DNA from: an uncultured beta proteobacterium
GTDB taxonomy: Bacteria; Pseudomonadota; Gammaproteobacteria; Burkholderiales; Burkholderiaceae
Reading direction: 5' to 3'
Assembly: GCA_903930665.1 (NCBI GenBank)
Contig: CAIYZI010000410.1
Coordinates: 1-6,446 of the forward strand
Length of the DNA: 6,446 nt
The notes under the pieces are model-generated. The model worked only from the letters and a program-made list of their open reading frames with translations. It had not been told where the DNA came from and searched no databases. The translations under genes and the position numbers were made by a program. This document shows, in pieces, positions 5,939 through 6,446 of this stretch; the stretch's first letter is position 1, and each line of letters begins with the position of its first letter.

Positions 5939-6446
5939 CTAGTTATTTACAGTCTTACGTTTAGGGGTAAGTATGAATTGCGCAAGCAGGGCTAGACAAG
6001 CGGCCGGTATAGCACCAGAGAGCATCAAAGCTTGATCGTTTACAGCAAGGCCAGCGACTATTCGATCACCAAATCCACCTGCGCCTACTAACGCTGCAAG
6101 AGTGCAGGTACCAACGCCAATTACTGTAGCCGATGCTAGGCCAGTCATAATAATGGGTCTAGCAAACGGTAGCTCAATAGAAAGCAATAATTGCCGCTTA
6201 TTACAACCAAGAGCTAAAGCTGCTTCTTTGAGACTATCTGGAACCTTGATTAAGCCAATATGGGTTGCATTCACAATAGGTAGAAGGCCGTAAATAAATA
6301 AAGCCAAAACCGCCGGTACGGCACCTATTTGGTCTAAGACGGCGATTAGAATGGTTAGTAATGCCAGTGAGGGTATTGTTTGTAAGATGCCAACGGACCC
6401 TAAGATCCATGCTGCATATCGAGGTCGCCGGTATGCCACAATTCCA
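5939..6446 (-). CDS. Osmoprotectant ABC transporter permease (OpuCB/YehY-like), 5' end outside window
   Basis: This is an inner-membrane permease subunit for import of a quaternary-amine osmolyte (glycine betaine, choline or similar), working with an ATPase and a substrate-binding protein that are not in the window. About 168 residues are visible, with hydrophobic segments around ILGSVGILQTIPSLALLTIL, AVLALFIYGLLPIV, the region after ARPIIMTG, and the C-terminus. The EAA loop that contacts the ATPase is clear (EAALALGCNKRQLLLSIELPF), and LAALVGAGGFGDRIVAGLA is typical of this permease branch. The frame stays open to the window edge: a GTG at 6439 is preceded by Gly-Ile codons that fit the family (GI-VAYRRPR), so the true start lies further out and the gene is cut by the window, not broken. 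It may carry a fused substrate-binding domain upstream, as some relatives do; this cannot be seen. Confidence 0.9.
   Translation of the reverse strand, partial: GIVAYRRPRYAAWILGSVGILQTIPSLALLTILIAVLDQIGAVPAVLALFIYGLLPIVNATHIGLIKVPDSLKEAALALGCNKRQLLLSIELPFARPIIMTGLASATVIGVGTCTLAALVGAGGFGDRIVAGLAVNDQALMLSGAIPAACLALLAQFILTPKRKTVNN

Noticed and set aside
5927..5945. TAACTA/TAGTTA inverted repeat after the permease stop.
   Set aside because: Six AT-rich base pairs without a T-run are too weak to call a terminator or operator.

Overview
The window looks like chromosome from a Gram-negative betaproteobacterium with moderate to low GC. A freshwater Polynucleobacter-like Burkholderiaceae is my best guess. 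That rests on the remembered look of the photolyase, the osmolyte permease and the secreted metalloprotease, not on any search. Five genes can be supported, together with one broken mobile element and one gene remnant.

Left part (1-3530, + strand): a strong AT-rich 13-bp hairpin (35-69) lies just upstream of a 600-residue, cysteine-free protein. This protein has a zinc-protease HELTHALGR motif, three degenerate RTX-type nonapeptides and no N-terminal signal peptide, which suggests a metalloprotease exported by a type I secretion system. Thirty-five bases later, on the same strand, comes a 535-residue protein made of two tandem copies of an alpha/beta-hydrolase-like domain. The first copy keeps a GESMG nucleophile elbow and a candidate catalytic His. 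The second has lost both (GKGLG, and Asn in place of His). The pair may be an operon. The role of the second protein is unknown, and this is the least explained part of the window.

Middle (3531-4318): debris from transposition. An imperfectly understood inverted repeat (3554-3610) precedes the left part of an IS3-family element (about 3660 to 4164). The element has an intact orfA carrying an unusual 24-bp palindromic in-frame insertion, a correctly phased GGGAAAC frameshift heptamer, and only about the first 45 codons of orfB. The orfB frame then runs without a stop into the last 25 or so codons of a VOC/glyoxalase-like gene. The rest of the IS, its right end and the front of the VOC gene are missing, so a deletion joined the two.

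Right part (4319-6446, - strand): an osmoprotectant (glycine betaine/choline-type) ABC transporter permease, cut by the window edge, is followed 57 bases downstream by a cryptochrome/photolyase-family flavoprotein. Both look like ordinary chromosomal genes for stress protection, though co-transcription is not shown.
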